Below, piece after piece: positions 1 to 6,863 of a stretch of DNA of 11,222 bases. The first letter of the stretch is position 1, and every line of letters starts with the position of its first letter. The notes under the pieces are model-generated. The model was not told where the DNA came from and ran no database searches. It was given only the letters and a program-made list of their open reading frames with translations. Source of the DNA: Cyanobacteriota bacterium. Lineage in GTDB: Bacteria; Cyanobacteriota; Cyanobacteriia; SKYG9. A program made the position numbers and the translations under genes. The stretch is from positions 1 to 11,222 of the forward strand of contig JANWZG010000082.1 in assembly GCA_025054735.1 (NCBI GenBank), in the 5' to 3' direction.

Positions 1-117
1 GATCATCTTAAAATGCTTAACTTCTATCATAATCTTAATCTTATTTACATTTTTTAATATTTTGAAAACTTAATCATTACCACTTTACACTTTCCAATGC
101 TATAGATGAATGTCTAG

Positions 118-1215
118 CTATAGATAGCGTCGTAATAGGTCTACAGTGTGTTGACCTGTGAGTGACCAACGAAATTGTTGCGCGCGACGTAGGCCAGCCT
201 GTTGGAGATGCTGTCGCAGTTGACGATCGTTCAACACGTCACGCATGGCAGCCGCGATGGCCTGGATATTGTAGGGATCCACTAATATTGCTGCCTCTCC
301 AGCAACTTCTGGCATAGCAGCCAGGTTGGAGGTAATCACGGGTGTGCCACAGGCCATAGCTTCCAAAACTGGGATCCCAAATCCTTCCCATAATGAAGGA
401 AACACCAGCGCCACTGCACCTCGCAGCAAATCTGGCAGTTGGGCATAGGGAGCATAGTCTAAAAACTGGACGTGACGATCAATGCCCAAAGCGTTGACCT
501 GGGCTTTGAGTTGGGGGGTGTAGCGGTTGTCTGTTGGCCCCGCTAGCCACAGTTGACAAGCAGTGTCGTGTTGAGAGTTAACAACAAGAGCAAAGGCTGA
601 AATCAACCGCGACAGATTTTTGTAAGGCTCGTGATGACCAATGTAGAGAAAATAGGGCAGAGATAACTCTGAGGGTGATGGCGCAGGCTGGGGTGTAAAG
701 TGGCGATCGTCATAGGCGAGAGGAATGGGTGTGATTTTCGTCGTTGGAATATGGAAGAAATGGTGTAAATCATTAGCTGTAGCTATGGAATTACAAATGA
801 TGTGTTGTGCCTGTTGAAACACATGGGGCACCCAATGGCGAAAATAGAGGGTGCGGGGTGACCAACCCTTAGGAAACCGCAGGGGAATCAGGTCATGGGC
901 CATGACAATGTAGCGACAGGGCGTGAAAATAGGAGCTTCTGGCAGGGGGGAAAACAGCAGGGTTGCCCGTAAATCCTGGTAAAGATTGGGTAATTGCAAC
1001 TGTGTCCAATACAGGCGACGTAACCTACCGCCAATACCTGCTTCTGAGGTTTGGTTAGCTGCAATCGGATAGTAACGGTATCCATTGAGCGGCTGAGCTG
1101 CAAGCACAGTTGGGTCTAGGGCTTTCAAGTGTGGTAATAGGTTTAGGGTGTAGTTGCTAATGCCTGTGGGCTTGGAAATAAGACTAGCCAGACTAACTAA
1201 CAAGTGAGAATACAT
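118..1215 (-). CDS. GT4-family (GT-B fold) glycosyltransferase
   Basis: This 365-residue protein is a complete glycosyltransferase of the group 1 (GT4) type, which transfers a sugar from a nucleotide-sugar donor, usually in polysaccharide or lipopolysaccharide assembly at the cytoplasmic face of the membrane. The N-terminal half is the acceptor domain and carries PTGISNYT at 16-23 and AHDLIPLRFP at 106-115. The C-terminal donor domain begins near YFLYIGHHEPYKNL (188-201), with the conserved Lys199. The E-x7-E signature is Glu277 and Glu285 in WEGFGIPVLEAMACGTP. Length is normal for the family. The ATG at 1215 gives a full-length N-terminus, although no clear Shine-Dalgarno precedes it. The gene is divergent from the guanidine operon and shows no functional link to it. 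Its closest relatives are probably mannosyltransferase-like enzymes, but donor and acceptor cannot be read from the sequence. No intrinsic terminator is visible in the AT-rich 117 bp downstream. Confidence 0.92.
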   Translation of the reverse strand: MYSHLLVSLASLISKPTGISNYTLNLLPHLKALDPTVLAAQPLNGYRYYPIAANQTSEAGIGGRLRRLYWTQLQLPNLYQDLRATLLFSPLPEAPIFTPCRYIVMAHDLIPLRFPKGWSPRTLYFRHWVPHVFQQAQHIICNSIATANDLHHFFHIPTTKITPIPLAYDDRHFTPQPAPSPSELSLPYFLYIGHHEPYKNLSRLISAFALVVNSQHDTACQLWLAGPTDNRYTPQLKAQVNALGIDRHVQFLDYAPYAQLPDLLRGAVALVFPSLWEGFGIPVLEAMACGTPVITSNLAAMPEVAGEAAILVDPYNIQAIAAAMRDVLNDRQLRQHLQQAGLRRAQQFRWSLTGQHTVDLLRRYL

Positions 1216-1276
1216 AACAATACCAAGACCACTAGAGCCGTTGATAGGTTGCGGTCAACAGTGTATCGCCAAAATC

Positions 1277-1318
1277 GTAGTTATTGCTACATCTGCAAAC
1301 ATCTGAGCTTGGTAACTT
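1277..1318 (+). promoter_or_regulatory. NtcA-activated promoter (NtcA box plus -10)
   Basis: The NtcA palindrome GTA-N8-TAC is present without mismatch at 1277-1290 and is followed, after exactly 22 nt, by TAACTT (1313-1318), which fits the -10 form TAN3T. This is the arrangement known for NtcA-activated cyanobacterial promoters, with the box centred near -41.5. That centre (1283.5) predicts transcription starting around 1325, about 20 nt upstream of the first riboswitch stem. The expected meaning is induction under nitrogen limitation, which suits an operon that liberates ammonia. The leftward gene has no matching -10 at the equivalent distance, so the site most likely serves only the rightward operon. 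The match is by eye; binding is inferred. Confidence 0.72.
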
Positions 1319-1345
1319 AAACGGCATAGTTTTAACAATCAATGG

Positions 1346-1476
1346 CCTCTAGGGTTCCGATTGTAGATCTAGTTGGTAGGTTTGCTGATGTCTGGTCCAA
1401 GAGGGGCGAACTATCAGCTAGGAATCTACTAGAGGGTTAATGATAGTTACACGGCGGGAAAAAAGCCCGGGAGAGT
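1346..1476 (+). promoter_or_regulatory. Guanidine-I (ykkC subtype 1) riboswitch
   Basis: The leader carries the conserved ykkC blocks in order: CTAGGGTTCCG (1349-1359), CTGGTCCAAGAG (1392-1403), ACACGGC (1449-1455) and GCCCGGGAGA (1465-1474). Supporting stems are visible: CCTCTAG 1346-1352 with CTAGAGG 1429-1435, TAGAT 1364-1368 with ATCTA 1424-1428, and GCTGAT 1384-1389 with ATCAGC 1413-1418. Subtype 1 binds free guanidinium and generally switches on guanidine-handling genes. The downstream gene is a guanidine hydrolase, which agrees with that ligand rather than with the ppGpp or PRPP subtypes. The terminator that follows uses the last conserved block as its 5' arm, so ligand-stabilised folding should block termination. 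Confidence in the class is high; exact ends are approximate. Confidence 0.95.
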
Positions 1477-1516
1477 TTTATCCCTGAGGGATGTAAGGAC
1501 TCTTCTGGGTTTTTTT
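1466..1516 (+). terminator. Riboswitch-controlled intrinsic terminator
   Basis: CCCGGGAGAGT (1466-1476) can pair over 11 bp, with two G-U pairs, with ACTCTTCTGGG (1499-1509), and seven T residues follow at 1510-1516. A small inner hairpin, ATCCC/GGGAT with a TGA loop (1480-1492), sits in the loop. The 5' arm is the conserved CCCGGGAGA of the aptamer, so terminator and ligand-bound aptamer are mutually exclusive. This predicts termination without guanidine and read-through with it. Confidence 0.92.
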
Positions 1517-1550
1517 ATGGTTTGAACAGTAGTTTGGTTAGGGGTGGTTT

Positions 1551-2735
1551 ATGACAGAAAGTCCCTTATTTCAGAGTCCAGATGGGTCTACTAGTGAAGC
1601 ACAGCAGGCGATCAAGCGAGAAGCGCGATTACCCTTAACGGGATGGCAGCAGGAGGTAGATCGAGGGCTAGCATATGGTTTGGAAGCAGCAGCCAGTATT
1701 CGTGATCGCTCCATTCCTACCTTTTCCCGTGGAGAGTTGCCCCACTTTGCTGGAATCAACACCTTCTTGAAAGCACCCTATCTAGAAGATGTGCGCAGGG
1801 TTGGTGAATACGATGTAGCTATTGTTGGCGTGCCCCATGATTCTGGCACGACCTATCGTCCTGGCACTCGCTTTGGCCCCCAAGGAATTCGTCGCATTTC
1901 TGCTCTCTATACGCCCTACAACTTTGAACTAGGAGTGGATTTACGGGAGCAGATTACCCTCTGTGATGTAGGGGATGTGTTTACGATTCCTGCCAATAAC
2001 GAAAAGTCCTTTGATCAAATTTCCAAGGGTATCGCCCATATCTTCGCCTCTGGTGCATTCCCCATTGTGTTAGGCGGCGACCACTCTATCGGTTTTCCTA
2101 CGGTGAGAGGAGTATGCCGCCATTGAGGGGACAAAAAAGTGGGCATTATTCATTTCGATCGTCACGTTGATACCCATGAAACGGATTTAGATGAACGGAT
2201 GCACACCTGTCCCTGGTTCCATGCCACCAATATGGTCAACGCCCCCGCCAAAAATTTGGTGCAGTTGGGTATTGGGGGTTGGCAGGTGCCGCGCCAAGGG
2301 GTAAAGGTCTGTCGAGAACGTATGACCAATATTCTCACTGTAACTGACATTGTAGAGCGGGGAATTGAAGCTGCGGCAGACTTTGCCCTAGAACGAGCAC
2401 TAGACGGTACAGACTGCGTGTGGATTAGCTTTGATATTGACTGCATTGATGCGGGCTTTGTCCCTGGCACAGGTTGGCCTGAACCCGGTGGTCTGCTACC
2501 CCGTGAAGCTCTAGCTCTGTTGGGCAAGATTGTTCAACAGGCACCCATTTGTGGCCTAGAAGTGGTGGAGGTCTCTCCTCCCTATGACATCAGTGACATT
2601 ACTGCCTTAATGGCTACTCGTGTTGTCTGCGATACCATGGCTCACTTGGTGCTGTCTGGACAACTCCCTCGCCAAGAAAAACCAGCGTATATCCATCCCG
2701 AAGCCAATATGCAAGTTGATCAAGCCTGGACGTAG
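1551..2735 (+). pseudogene. gdmH: Ni-dependent guanidine hydrolase, interrupted by in-frame TGA
   Basis: This ureohydrolase-family gene (often annotated agmatinase, speB) matches cyanobacterial guanidine hydrolase of the Sll1077 type, which splits guanidine into urea and ammonia in the cytosol. The frame would encode 394 residues, the length expected for GdmH. Metal-ligand motifs are GGDHS (His178), DRHVDT (203-208; Asp203, His205, Asp207) and SFDID (Asp295, Asp297), followed by the GTGWPEPGG loop with Trp309. Codon 192 is TGA (2124-2126), in CRH-stop-GDKKVGIIHFDRH. Both sides stay conserved in one frame, so this is a nonsense substitution, not a frameshift; relatives have, as I recall, Leu here. 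The stop leaves a 191-residue fragment with only one ligand motif. A sequencing error, or two-part translation from GTG 2139, remain possible. The start ATG follows a G-rich AGGGGTGG. Riboswitch, HypA/HypB and importer context all support the guanidine assignment. Confidence 0.9.
2125..2141 (+). promoter_or_regulatory. Possible internal ribosome-binding site and GTG start
   Basis: GAGGGG at 2125-2130 overlaps the premature TGA of the hydrolase gene and lies 8 nt before an in-frame GTG (2139-2141). Termination at the stop could therefore be coupled to reinitiation, producing a second polypeptide of 199 residues (2139-2735) that carries DRHVD, SFDID and the GTGW loop. The spacing is good, but the GTG is also a conserved Val codon in the normal protein, so the arrangement may be chance. 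Confidence 0.3.
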
Positions 2736-2739
2736 CACT

Positions 2740-3120
2740 ATGCATGAAGTCGATATGACCAAATCACTGATCTTGACCATCCAACAATGGTGGAATGCAC
2801 AGCCCGACCGCCGATCGATTGCTAAGGTGCATCTAACAGTAGGGCGATTTACCTGTGTAGAGCCAGTGAGTTTGCAATTTGCCTTTGATGTGCAAAAACG
2901 TGACACGATTCTGGCAAATGCCACCTTGGAAATCCACGAAGTTCCCCTGGTAGCGTTTTGCCATGCCTGCCAGCAAGACTACTACCCAGAACCTGGTATT
3001 TGCTATACCTGCCCCAGGTGCCACAGCCCAATGGAAGACATTCGCTCTGGTCGAGAATTAAAAATCGATCGCATTGAATATGCCAGCCAGGGTGATAGCT
3101 GCAAAGGTTCTAGAGAATAA
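2740..3120 (+). CDS. hypA: HypA-like nickel metallochaperone (GhaA type)
   Basis: This 126-residue protein belongs to the HypA/HybF family, which delivers nickel to apo-enzymes in the cytosol. The mature start is fixed by the MHEVDM N-terminus, where the amino group, His2 and Glu3 form the family's nickel site; upstream ATGs in the same frame fall inside the hydrolase gene. The structural zinc site is the paired CxxC motifs Cys74/Cys77 and Cys91/Cys94, with an extra Cys at 88. The gene starts 4 nt after the hydrolase stop with no clear Shine-Dalgarno, which suggests translational coupling. No hydrogenase genes are present. Clustering with gdmH indicates a paralogue dedicated to the guanidine hydrolase, called GhaA in that literature as I recall. 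Its downstream position makes its translation vulnerable to the premature stop in gdmH. Confidence 0.93.
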   Translation: MHEVDMTKSLILTIQQWWNAQPDRRSIAKVHLTVGRFTCVEPVSLQFAFDVQKRDTILANATLEIHEVPLVAFCHACQQDYYPEPGICYTCPRCHSPMEDIRSGRELKIDRIEYASQGDSCKGSRE

Positions 3121-3165
3121 CTCCTACTACCCCTAACCAATCCATCACTCACCACTAAAAAACAT

Positions 3166-3200
3166 CCCCTAGCCCCTAACACCTAACACCTAACCCCTAA
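3166..3200 (+). repeat. Five tandem heptamers, CMCCTAR type
   Basis: Five uninterrupted 7-bp units fill 35 bp between the two nickel-chaperone genes: CCCCTAG, CCCCTAA, CACCTAA, CACCTAA, CCCCTAA. A related CCCTAACC lies at 3131-3138. The array ends 6 nt before the hypB start codon, where a ribosome-binding site would be expected. It resembles the short tandemly repeated repetitive (STRR) sequences common in filamentous cyanobacteria; that link is by pattern only. Confidence 0.85.
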
Positions 3201-3206
3201 TTAACT

Positions 3207-3896
3207 ATGCACCAACATATTGATGTCGCCCTTGGTATTAACCTCCTCCATGCGAATCAGGACGGAGCTGATCACAATCGTGCCCACTTTGACGAGTGGG
3301 GTATTACCTGTCTGAATATCATGAGTAGCCCTGGTGCGGGTAAAACAGTCTTGCTGGAGAAAACCCTGGCAGCCTTGACCAATCACCTCAGAATAGCCGT
3401 GATTGAGGGGGATATGACAACAGAACTGGATGCCGATCGCCTGCGCTGCTATGGGGTGCCTGTGATTCCCATCAATACTGGGCGCTCTTGTCACTTGGAT
3501 GCCAAGATGGTAGCGGGTGGACTCCATCGACTAGAACACGAGTACGATCCTACAGAGTTCGATCTAGTGCTGGTAGAAAATGTCGGCAACTTGGTTTGTC
3601 CAGCCGAATTTGAAGTGGGAGAACACGCCAAAGTTGCTCTGCTCAGCGTCACTGAAGGGGAAGACAAACCCTTGAAGTATCCCATCATGTTTCAAGAAGC
3701 TGATTGTCTGTTGATTACGAAGCTGGATCTTGCCCCTTATCTGGACATTAGCTTAGAGCAAATTATCAGCAATGTCCGCCAGATCAACCCCCGCGTTACC
3801 ATCTTGCCTGTTTCCGCCAAAACTGGAGAAGGTTTAGATGCCTGGTATGCCTGGGTACAACGTCAGGTTGCTAGCCGCCAACTTGCGATTGTGTAA
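3207..3896 (+). CDS. hypB: HypB-like nickel-insertion GTPase (GhaB type)
   Basis: This 229-residue SIMIBI-class GTPase works with HypA to insert nickel into a target enzyme. The P-loop is SSPGAGKT (40-47). Other G-domain signs are EGDM (67-70), the HypB metal-site Cys95-His96 in SCHLDA, NVGNLVCP (125-132, Cys131), and TKLD (171-174) in place of the guanine-specificity NKxD. The N-terminus lacks the CxxCGC nickel motif of E. coli HypB; it has scattered histidines (2, 4, 15, 23, 27), which may or may not bind metal. The start at 3207 gives the family-like MHQHIDVALGINLL; no Shine-Dalgarno is seen because heptamer repeats occupy that region. It lies 86 nt behind hypA in the same operon. With no hydrogenase genes nearby, the guanidine hydrolase is the likely client. 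Confidence 0.94.
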   Translation: MHQHIDVALGINLLHANQDGADHNRAHFDEWGITCLNIMSSPGAGKTVLLEKTLAALTNHLRIAVIEGDMTTELDADRLRCYGVPVIPINTGRSCHLDAKMVAGGLHRLEHEYDPTEFDLVLVENVGNLVCPAEFEVGEHAKVALLSVTEGEDKPLKYPIMFQEADCLLITKLDLAPYLDISLEQIISNVRQINPRVTILPVSAKTGEGLDAWYAWVQRQVASRQLAIV

Positions 3897-4034
3897 CCTG
3901 CTGCTCCTGTTGTCATTCTGTTGCAATAGTAACGGACGCACGATCGCTCCATCAACTACAAAAGCTGCAATAGTGCCATCTGTCTCGAAGTCTTATCGTT
4001 ATTTCCCTGCTAACATCTCTCTGCAGAATGATCT

Positions 4035-5084
4035 ATGCAACGCCGACACCTGTTGACCTCTATCCTGTTGTTTTTGGCCAGCATTGTGCTGGTGGTGAGT
4101 TGCACAAATCCTGCTAGCCAGATTCCTACCAGTACTGGAACCTCCCCCAGCCCTAGCACTGGTGGGGCAACTGTTAGTCTTGGCTTCAGTGCATGGCCGG
4201 GTTGGTTTCCCTGGCAAGTTGCTCAAGAAGCCCAGATTTTTGCCCAAGTCAATGCCAAGGTAGATCTCAAGTGGTTTGATGGGTATTTGGAATCCATTAA
4301 TACCTTAACGGCTGGTCAACTTAGCGCTAACTCCCAAACCCTGAATGATACTATTGGCCCAATCGCCGCTGGCTCTGATCTGGTGATTGTGCTGACAAAT
4401 GACAACTCGGCTGGCAATGATCAGATCATTGTTCGGGAAGGGATTAATTCGATCGCTGATTTAAAGGGCAAAAAGGTTGCTGCTGAAGAAGGAGTAGTAG
4501 ATCACTACTTGCTGCTGTTGGGACTGCAAAAAGAGGGCCTAACTCAGAAGGATATTGAATTCGTGCCCTTGGAAACAGGAAAAGCAGCGGCTGCGTTTGT
4601 TGCAGGGCAGGTGGATGCAGTAGGAGTGTTTGCTCCTTTCACTACCCAAGCCTTGAAGCGACCAGGTAGCAAAGCCCTATTCACCTCTAAGGACTTTCCA
4701 GGGGCAATTTCTGATCACCTGGTATTTAATCGGAAATTTGTGGACGAGAACCCTGACCAAGTGCAAGCTGTCGTAAATGCTTGGTTTGCCACCCTGGATT
4801 ATATGCAGGCTAATGCTGAAAAGGCTACGGAGATTATGGCTAAGCGGGCAGGGGTCAGTGTTGATGAATACAAGGAATATGCAGCAGGTACTAAGATTTT
4901 CACAATCGAAGACAATCTCAAAGCCCTGGAGCCGGGTAATGACAACACATCACTGCCCTATAGCGCTGCCAAGATTACTGATTTTTTGCTGGAAACCGGG
5001 TTAATCAAAACTAAGCCGGATTTGAGCAAGCTGTTTGACGATCGCTTTCTCAAGGCCTACGCCGCTAAGGCCAAGACATCTTAA
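4035..5084 (+). CDS. ABC importer solute-binding lipoprotein (NitT/TauT type)
   Basis: This 349-residue protein is a periplasmic ligand-binding lipoprotein of the NMT1/SsuA/TauA group. Residues 1-22 form a lipoprotein signal peptide (RR, then a hydrophobic stretch) ending in the lipobox VVSC, with Cys23 as the lipidated residue. A Ser/Thr/Pro-rich tether (about 27-45) leads to the binding domain, which starts at VSLGFSAWPGWFPWQ (47-61). IADLKGKKVAAEEG (140-153) is the typical second block. The ligand is not proven: annotation pipelines would say nitrate, sulfonate or taurine, but the riboswitch and hydrolase point to guanidine or another guanidino compound. Trp54, Trp57, Trp60 and Trp80 near the N-terminal lobe are candidates for stacking on a planar cation, which is inference. 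It begins 138 nt after hypB; that gap shows no convincing promoter or terminator. Confidence 0.92.
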   Translation: MQRRHLLTSILLFLASIVLVVSCTNPASQIPTSTGTSPSPSTGGATVSLGFSAWPGWFPWQVAQEAQIFAQVNAKVDLKWFDGYLESINTLTAGQLSANSQTLNDTIGPIAAGSDLVIVLTNDNSAGNDQIIVREGINSIADLKGKKVAAEEGVVDHYLLLLGLQKEGLTQKDIEFVPLETGKAAAAFVAGQVDAVGVFAPFTTQALKRPGSKALFTSKDFPGAISDHLVFNRKFVDENPDQVQAVVNAWFATLDYMQANAEKATEIMAKRAGVSVDEYKEYAAGTKIFTIEDNLKALEPGNDNTSLPYSAAKITDFLLETGLIKTKPDLSKLFDDRFLKAYAAKAKTS

Positions 5085-5099
5085 ACTATCGCCGAAGAG

Positions 5100-5963
5100 A
5101 TGGTTATGAACCAACCGCCATCTAACTCATTGCCCCCTAAACTATCGCTTCAGGAGCCGAAAACCCTGAAGCCTACTACGTTTTGGCGACTAGCTGAGGA
5201 TATTCCTCGACCCTTAAACTGGAGCTTGATGATAGCATCCATTGCCTTACCGTTGCTGCTGTGGTGGACAGTGACAGCGCTGAAGTTAGTCGATCCTAAG
5301 TTCTTGCCGTCACCAAGTGCCGTGCTAGCTGCCTTTCAACAGTTGTTGGGGACAGGAGAACTACAAAAGGATACAGTCGCTAGCCTGTGGCGAGTAGGGG
5401 TTGGTTTTCTGCTAGCTGCCCTAGGATCCATTCCGATCGGAGTATTGATGGGAAGCTTTGCCAGCATTCGCGCCTTGCTAGAGCCTGCCTTTGGCCTTAT
5501 GCGCTATATGCCTGCTCCTGCCTTCATTCCCTTGCTAATCATCTACCTTGGCATCGACGAAGCTCCTAAAATTGCCTTGATTGTCATTGGGGTATTCTTC
5601 TTCAACGCCCTCATGACCATGGATACGGTCAAATTTGTACCTAAGGATTTGATTGAGTCTACCTACATGCTGGGAGGAAATCGCTGGCAAACCTTGCTGC
5701 AAGTGATTTTTCCCCATGTTCTTCCCGGCATTATTGATGCTTGCCGAATCAATTTGGCAGCGGCTTGGCAGTTGGTGATTGTAGCAGAACTAATTGCTGC
5801 CAACGAGGGCTTGGGTCGGCGAATTAGCTATGCTGGTCGGTTCTTTAAAACCGATGAAATCTTTGTTGGTTTGATTGTGATTGGGGTGATCGGCATGAGT
5901 TTCGACTTACTGTTTCAATACCTGATCCGCATATCCTTCCGCTGGGCAAGTCAGCGGCGGTAA
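5100..5963 (+). CDS. ABC importer permease (NitT/TauT type)
   Basis: This 287-residue inner-membrane protein is a binding-protein-dependent permease. Hydrophobic segments lie at about 42-62, 98-120, 134-151, 157-174, 218-234 and 253-277, giving the usual six-helix plan. The cytoplasmic EAA loop that contacts the ATPase is visible at about 184-211 (DLIESTYMLGGNRWQTLLQV, then FPHVLPGI). The first 35 residues are polar and Pro-rich. The start could be the ATG at 5100 or the one two codons later (5106); GAAGAG at 5095-5100 is better placed for the second. It lies 15 nt after the solute-binding gene and presumably forms a homodimer in the importer. Substrate is inferred only from the operon. Confidence 0.93.
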   Translation: MVMNQPPSNSLPPKLSLQEPKTLKPTTFWRLAEDIPRPLNWSLMIASIALPLLLWWTVTALKLVDPKFLPSPSAVLAAFQQLLGTGELQKDTVASLWRVGVGFLLAALGSIPIGVLMGSFASIRALLEPAFGLMRYMPAPAFIPLLIIYLGIDEAPKIALIVIGVFFFNALMTMDTVKFVPKDLIESTYMLGGNRWQTLLQVIFPHVLPGIIDACRINLAAAWQLVIVAELIAANEGLGRRISYAGRFFKTDEIFVGLIVIGVIGMSFDLLFQYLIRISFRWASQRR

Positions 5964-6061
5964 ACGGGGGAAAGTACTTGTAGCCAGAGCGCGTAAACGG
6001 ATGTGAAGAATATTTGTCTTCATCATTAAGGACTAATGACTAGTAACAGAGGACAGGAGCT

Positions 6062-6841
6062 ATGTATATCCAGATTAGTAACTTGAGCAAGCATTTTGAT
6101 ACAAAGCATGGCAGATTGCTGGTTTTGAAAGACATCAACATGGCAATCAAGCAAGGTGAGTTTGTTTGTGCCGTAGGAGCTTCTGGATCAGGAAAATCTA
6201 CTCTCCTACGTCAGATTGCAGGGTTAGATGGTCCTAGTTCTGGTGAAGTGCGGATTGATGGTGTGCGGGTAACTGGCCCTGGCCCTGATCGAGGCATGGT
6301 GTTCCAACACTACACCCTCTATCCCTGGATGACTGTGCAGCAAAATGCCGAATTTGGTCTCAAGTTGCAGGGTGTTCCCAAATCCCAGCGCCGAGAGATA
6401 GCTAGCTACTACCTGAATGTGGTGGGCTTGACTCCCTTTGCTAAAGCGTTGCCGAGAGAGTTATCTGGTGGAATGAAACAGCGGGTGGCAATCGCCCGTG
6501 CCCTAGCCTCTGAACCCAAGGTGCTACTGATGGATGAACCCTTCGGTGCCCTAGATGTTCACACGAGGGAGTCTATGCACGAATTCATGCTCGACCTGTG
6601 GCAACGTACTGGCATTACAGTCTTTATGATCACCCACGATGTAGAGGAGGCAGTATTTCTCTCCCATCGTATCTATGCCCTCGGTGCTCGCCCTGGGACT
6701 GTGCGCCGCGAGATAGTGATTAACCTGCCAGAGCGTACTCACCATGTCAAGCGCCACTCTGTGTTCCATGATTATCGGGATGAATTGATGGATTTGATGC
6801 GACAACATGGTCAAGAGGCAATAGCCGCGATCGCCGCTTGA
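6062..6841 (+). CDS. ABC importer ATPase (NitT/TauT type)
   Basis: This 259-residue ATP-binding subunit powers the importer. All motors of an ABC ATPase are intact: Walker A GASGSGKST (39-47), Q-loop Gln82, signature LSGGM (134-138), Walker B VLLMDEP (154-160), D-loop near ALD (163-165) and H-loop His192. It resembles SsuB/TauB/NrtD-type subunits and lacks a long regulatory C-terminal domain. A GAGGA/AGGAG-rich stretch (6049-6059) just upstream supplies the ribosome-binding site for ATG 6062. The 98-nt gap after the permease holds only weak inverted repeats (GAAGA/TCTTC; CATTA/TAATG). It is the last gene of the operon, ending 22 bp from the convergent adhesin gene, and no terminator is evident there. 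A full GCGATCGC palindrome lies at 6827-6834 within the gene. Confidence 0.95.
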   Translation: MYIQISNLSKHFDTKHGRLLVLKDINMAIKQGEFVCAVGASGSGKSTLLRQIAGLDGPSSGEVRIDGVRVTGPGPDRGMVFQHYTLYPWMTVQQNAEFGLKLQGVPKSQRREIASYYLNVVGLTPFAKALPRELSGGMKQRVAIARALASEPKVLLMDEPFGALDVHTRESMHEFMLDLWQRTGITVFMITHDVEEAVFLSHRIYALGARPGTVRREIVINLPERTHHVKRHSVFHDYRDELMDLMRQHGQEAIAAIAA

Positions 6842-6863
6842 TACCAACATTTTGCCACCGACA

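Noticed and set aside
1..117. Terminator or promoter in the AT-rich left edge
   Set aside because: No GC-rich hairpin or convincing promoter pair could be found; only an AT-rich stretch is visible.
1346..1476. ykkC subtype 2 (ppGpp or PRPP) riboswitch
   Set aside because: The 3' conserved blocks fit the guanidine class and the downstream gene is a guanidine hydrolase, not an amino-acid or purine gene.
2124..2126. TGA as a selenocysteine codon in the hydrolase
   Set aside because: The position is not a catalytic or metal-ligand residue, no SECIS-like hairpin was noticed downstream, and the family has ordinary residues there; cyanobacteria are not expected to use selenocysteine.
2100..2145. 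Frameshift as the cause of the broken hydrolase
   Set aside because: The codons before and after the stop are in the same frame and both encode conserved family sequence, so no net insertion or deletion has occurred.
1551..2735. True agmatinase (polyamine synthesis)
   Set aside because: The guanidine riboswitch, HypA/HypB neighbours and GTGWPEPGG-type active-site loop fit the GdmH branch better than manganese agmatinases; no polyamine genes are nearby.
3166..3200. CRISPR or telomere-like array
   Set aside because: Units are only 7 bp with no spacers, and the array is short and intergenic, so it is a simple short tandem repeat.
3838..4056. Small gene overlapping the end of hypB and start of the lipoprotein gene
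   Set aside because: It overlaps two clear genes, shows no recognisable motif and has no ribosome-binding site; the 138-nt gap is better read as intergenic.
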